Source: Coriobacteriales bacterium (GTDB lineage Bacteria > Actinomycetota > Coriobacteriia > Coriobacteriales > UBA8131). Taken from it: 8,708 nt of DNA. Both the position numbers and the translations under genes were made by a program. This document shows positions 7,629 through 8,708 of the stretch, one piece after another; position 1 is the stretch's first letter, and each line of letters opens with the position of its first letter. Below the pieces are notes generated by a model, which ran no database searches, was not told the origin of the DNA, and worked only from the letters and a program-made list of their open reading frames with translations. The stretch spans positions 1 to 8,708 of the forward strand of contig JAIRQI010000158.1 of the NCBI GenBank assembly GCA_031256575.1, read 5' to 3'.

Positions 7629-7651
7629 TACTCTCTGATGAACAGAGAGTA
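7629..7651. repeat. Perfect 9-bp inverted repeat upstream of the promoter candidate
   Basis: TACTCTCTG at 7629-7637 and its exact reverse complement CAGAGAGTA at 7643-7651 flank the 5-bp spacer ATGAA. No T-run follows on either strand. It lies about 34 bp upstream of the proposed -35 box, where an activator or repressor dyad could sit. Confidence 0.6.
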
Positions 7652-7656
7652 CCCCA

Positions 7657-7699
7657 AACTCCGAAAGAGAGCCCCCCAACTCCGAAAGGGAGTCCCCCC
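7657..7699. repeat. Two 21-22-bp direct repeats, C-rich on plus and G-rich on minus
   Basis: AACTCCGAAAGAGAG followed by six C (7657-7677) is repeated as AACTCCGAAAGGGAGT plus six C (7678-7699). The second unit has a small internal dyad, ACTCC and GGAGT. On the minus strand the region and its flanks contain four G-runs of 4 to 6 within about 55 nt, with two loops of about 16 nt, so a long-loop G-quadruplex is conceivable. Confidence 0.6.
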
Positions 7700-7894
7700 A
7701 ACCCCATAAATGCACCAAAAGAGGGTTTGTGTTGAAACCATACAGGAATTCTACTGATTAACCACAATATATAGTGTGCCTTATACTGCAGACCTAAGTG
7801 CAGGAGCGTATGAAGGCATAAATCAGGAGAAATCCACAACACGAAAGGCGATCTGGTGCATTTTCTGCACACAACCTGGTTTTCTCCACATGGT
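7700..7894. other. Noncoding stretch without a credible gene
   Basis: No open frame here has a plausible start and ribosome-binding site. Visible structure is small: TGCCTT (7777-7782) with AAGGCA (7813-7818) enclosing CTGCA and TGCAG, and GTGCA-TTTTC-TGCAC inside a frame with no recognisable protein. TTAACCACA and TTCTCCACA each match the DnaA-box consensus TTATCCACA at 8 of 9 positions, which alone does not establish an origin. Confidence 0.4.
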
Positions 7895-8097
7895 CTTGTG
7901 GTTGTTACATGTTTACTTGTGGTTGTTAGGAGTGAGTCTTGTGGATGCAATAGCTACTCTATGAGTGCTGGGTCAGATTCTTGTGGTTGTTAGGTGTGAG
8001 TCTTGTGGATGCAACCCCAAACCTCTGTATGCTGGGTCAGAGCCTTAGAGTTATCATGATGGGTTTTGTAGTTGTGCGTTAGGTCAAATGGATGCAA
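7895..8097. repeat. Helically phased CTTGTGG iteron-like array
   Basis: CTTGTGG occurs at 7895, 7916, 7938, 7980 and 8002, with degenerate versions TTTTGTA at 8064 and CAAATGG at 8085. The intervals are 21, 22, 42, 22, 62 and 21 bp, all within 1 bp of a multiple of 21 (two turns of B-DNA). Two forms alternate, CTTGTGGTTGTTAGG and CTTGTGGATGCAA, paired about 22 bp apart; the pair repeats after 64 and then 84 bp. The first two pairs share most of their 64 bp, including GCTGGGTCAGA. The third is eroded. A bound protein at each site would face the same side of the helix. Confidence 0.7.
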
Positions 8098-8222
8098 TAC
8101 TAGGCCTGAAGATGCTGAGCCTAAGGCACAAACCAACATATGCCTTGTGTTGCTAACGCTTTGTGTTACTAGCCAGAGTAGCGCTCGAAGCTAACAGAAA
8201 GTAACCTGTCTCACTACTCCCG
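8098..8222. other. Spacer downstream of the amidase gene
   Basis: I see no gene here. It contains TAGGC and GCCTA (from 8101) around a 13-nt loop, and the small palindrome GCCTAAGGC next to it. GTAGCG at the amidase stop is matched by CGCTAC about 40 nt further on. None of these is followed by a T-run, so no convincing terminator for the amidase could be assigned. Confidence 0.4.
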
Positions 8223-8708
8223 CTACGGTTGCTTGTAGCTGCGGTAAGCTCGGTAATTGGAGAGGTAGACAGAGAACTCCGGTGAGGTATCGGAGTTGCC
8301 TAGCACCCACATTTTATGGTCGATAATCCGACTCTCAAAGCCGTAATAGGCATCGATGTAGGCAATCAGCCGGTCTAAGGCCTCCAGCTGGGCGGTTGGA
8401 TAGCCGCCTCCCCCACCGACATGTACCATCTCGATGCCAATCGAGTAGGAGTTCATGCCATAATCCGGGTACCCGGAACCGATGCTGCGTGACCCAATCT
8501 TGTCGTCGCGCGACTCATCTTGAACCCCAAATGCCGCGTTGTGGCCAGCGTTGCCAAAGCCAGCATGATGGGCAATGCGGTCCAGCGGAACACACTGGTA
8601 GATGCTGCCGTCTCGACCAACGATGAAATGCGACGCTACCCCACTGTTATTACTATCCCAATAATCGATGACCGACTGGGGAGAACCGCTACCCTCGGTG
8701 TCATGCAG
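8223..8708 (-). CDS. N-acetylmuramoyl-L-alanine amidase, Amidase_2/PGRP fold (N-terminus off the window)
   Basis: Enzymes of this fold cut the amide bond between muramic acid and the stem peptide of peptidoglycan, usually outside the membrane or as endolysins. I translated 161 residues from the right edge to the TAG at 8223-8225; the start is not in the window. Counting from the first visible residue, zinc-ligand candidates are H2 (LHDTEG), H131 (IIDHKMW) and D140 (NSDTSPEF), spaced as in AmpD/T7-lysozyme relatives. Other family features are SHFIVGRDGSIYQCVPLD (26-43), the HHAG stretch (47-50), NSYSIGIEMVH (86-96) and the Q107-containing helix. The chain ends about 20 residues after D140, so the catalytic domain is C-terminal; any signal peptide or wall-binding domain would be upstream. 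It shares the strand of rimP but is about 970 bp away and is probably a separate unit. It may be a cellular autolysin or a phage-type lysin; no phage genes are visible. Confidence 0.85.
   Translation of the reverse strand: MHDTEGSGSPQSVIDYWDSNNSGVASHFIVGRDGSIYQCVPLDRIAHHAGFGNAGHNAAFGVQDESRDDKIGSRSIGSGYPDYGMNSYSIGIEMVHVGGGGGYPTAQLEALDRLIAYIDAYYGFESRIIDHKMWVLGNSDTSPEFSVYLSNYRAYRSYKQP

Noticed and set aside
7624..7950. 108-codon minus-strand frame in the gap, the longest open frame there
   Set aside because: It begins at a TTG with no ribosome-binding site, its termini are translations of the CTTGTGG and G-rich repeats, and no known motif is visible.
7776..7964. 62-codon plus-strand frame with a hydrophobic end
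   Set aside because: The start is a GTG without a ribosome-binding site and the hydrophobic part is just translated TTGTGGTTG repeats.
7754..8097. Replication origin, because of several TCCACA/TGTGGAT words
   Set aside because: Only partial DnaA-box matches (7-8 of 9), no AT-rich unwinding element seen, and no dnaA, dnaN or parAB nearby.
7255..8222. tRNA gene ahead of rimP, as metY in E. coli
   Set aside because: No T-arm GTTCGA-type sequence with a matching acceptor stem was found on either strand.

Overview
The window carries a translation/transcription housekeeping operon read entirely on the minus strand. In transcription order it is rimP, nusA, ylxR (rnpM), infB, rbfA and a DHH-family phosphoesterase (nrnA-like) cut off by the left edge. 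A seventh minus-strand gene, the C-terminal part of a zinc-dependent Amidase_2/PGRP-type N-acetylmuramoyl-L-alanine amidase, enters from the right edge. Gene order and protein sequences suggest an actinobacterium, most likely of the class Coriobacteriia. The pointers are the IF-2 N-terminus ([12 protein letters not shown]) and the length of IF-2, a NusA without acidic repeat domains but with an extra tail, and the rimP-nusA-ylxR-infB-rbfA-DHH order. This assignment comes from family recollection, not from a search. No tRNA, rRNA, CRISPR array, transposase or phage structural gene was seen.

Layout from right to left, the direction of transcription. At 8708-8223 lies the amidase C-terminus. At 8222-7255 is a gap of about 970 bp without a credible gene. 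It holds a helically phased CTTGTGG array (7895-8097), a G-rich tandem repeat (7657-7699), a perfect 9-bp inverted repeat (7629-7651), a promoter candidate (7566-7595), an intrinsic terminator with an overlapping alternative hairpin (7474-7517), and five tandem 40-bp repeats (7261-7460) running up to the rimP start. Then come rimP (7254-6766), nusA (6766-5204), ylxR (5146-4865), infB (4852-1556), a 389-bp spacer (1555-1167) with three tandem 94-bp palindromic units, rbfA (1166-711), a spacer of about 100 bp with an 8-bp inverted repeat, and nrnA from 611 to the edge.

How the genes work together: RimP and RbfA mature the 30S subunit, IF-2 starts translation, NusA tunes pausing, termination and antitermination, YlxR/RnpM is a small RNA-binding protein reported to modulate RNase P, and NrnA degrades the last short RNA fragments and/or pAp. 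The noncoding DNA is the unusual part. The 40-bp array before rimP and the 94-bp hairpins between infB and rbfA share a gapped core, CTTCTR-N4-GCRGTG, and the 40-bp array shares the words TGCATCC and TGCATCCATTTG with the phased array further upstream. The operon therefore seems to be flanked and interrupted by related short repeats. NusA also carries an uncommon C-terminal Cys/His knuckle followed by an acidic tail with an 11-residue repeat.
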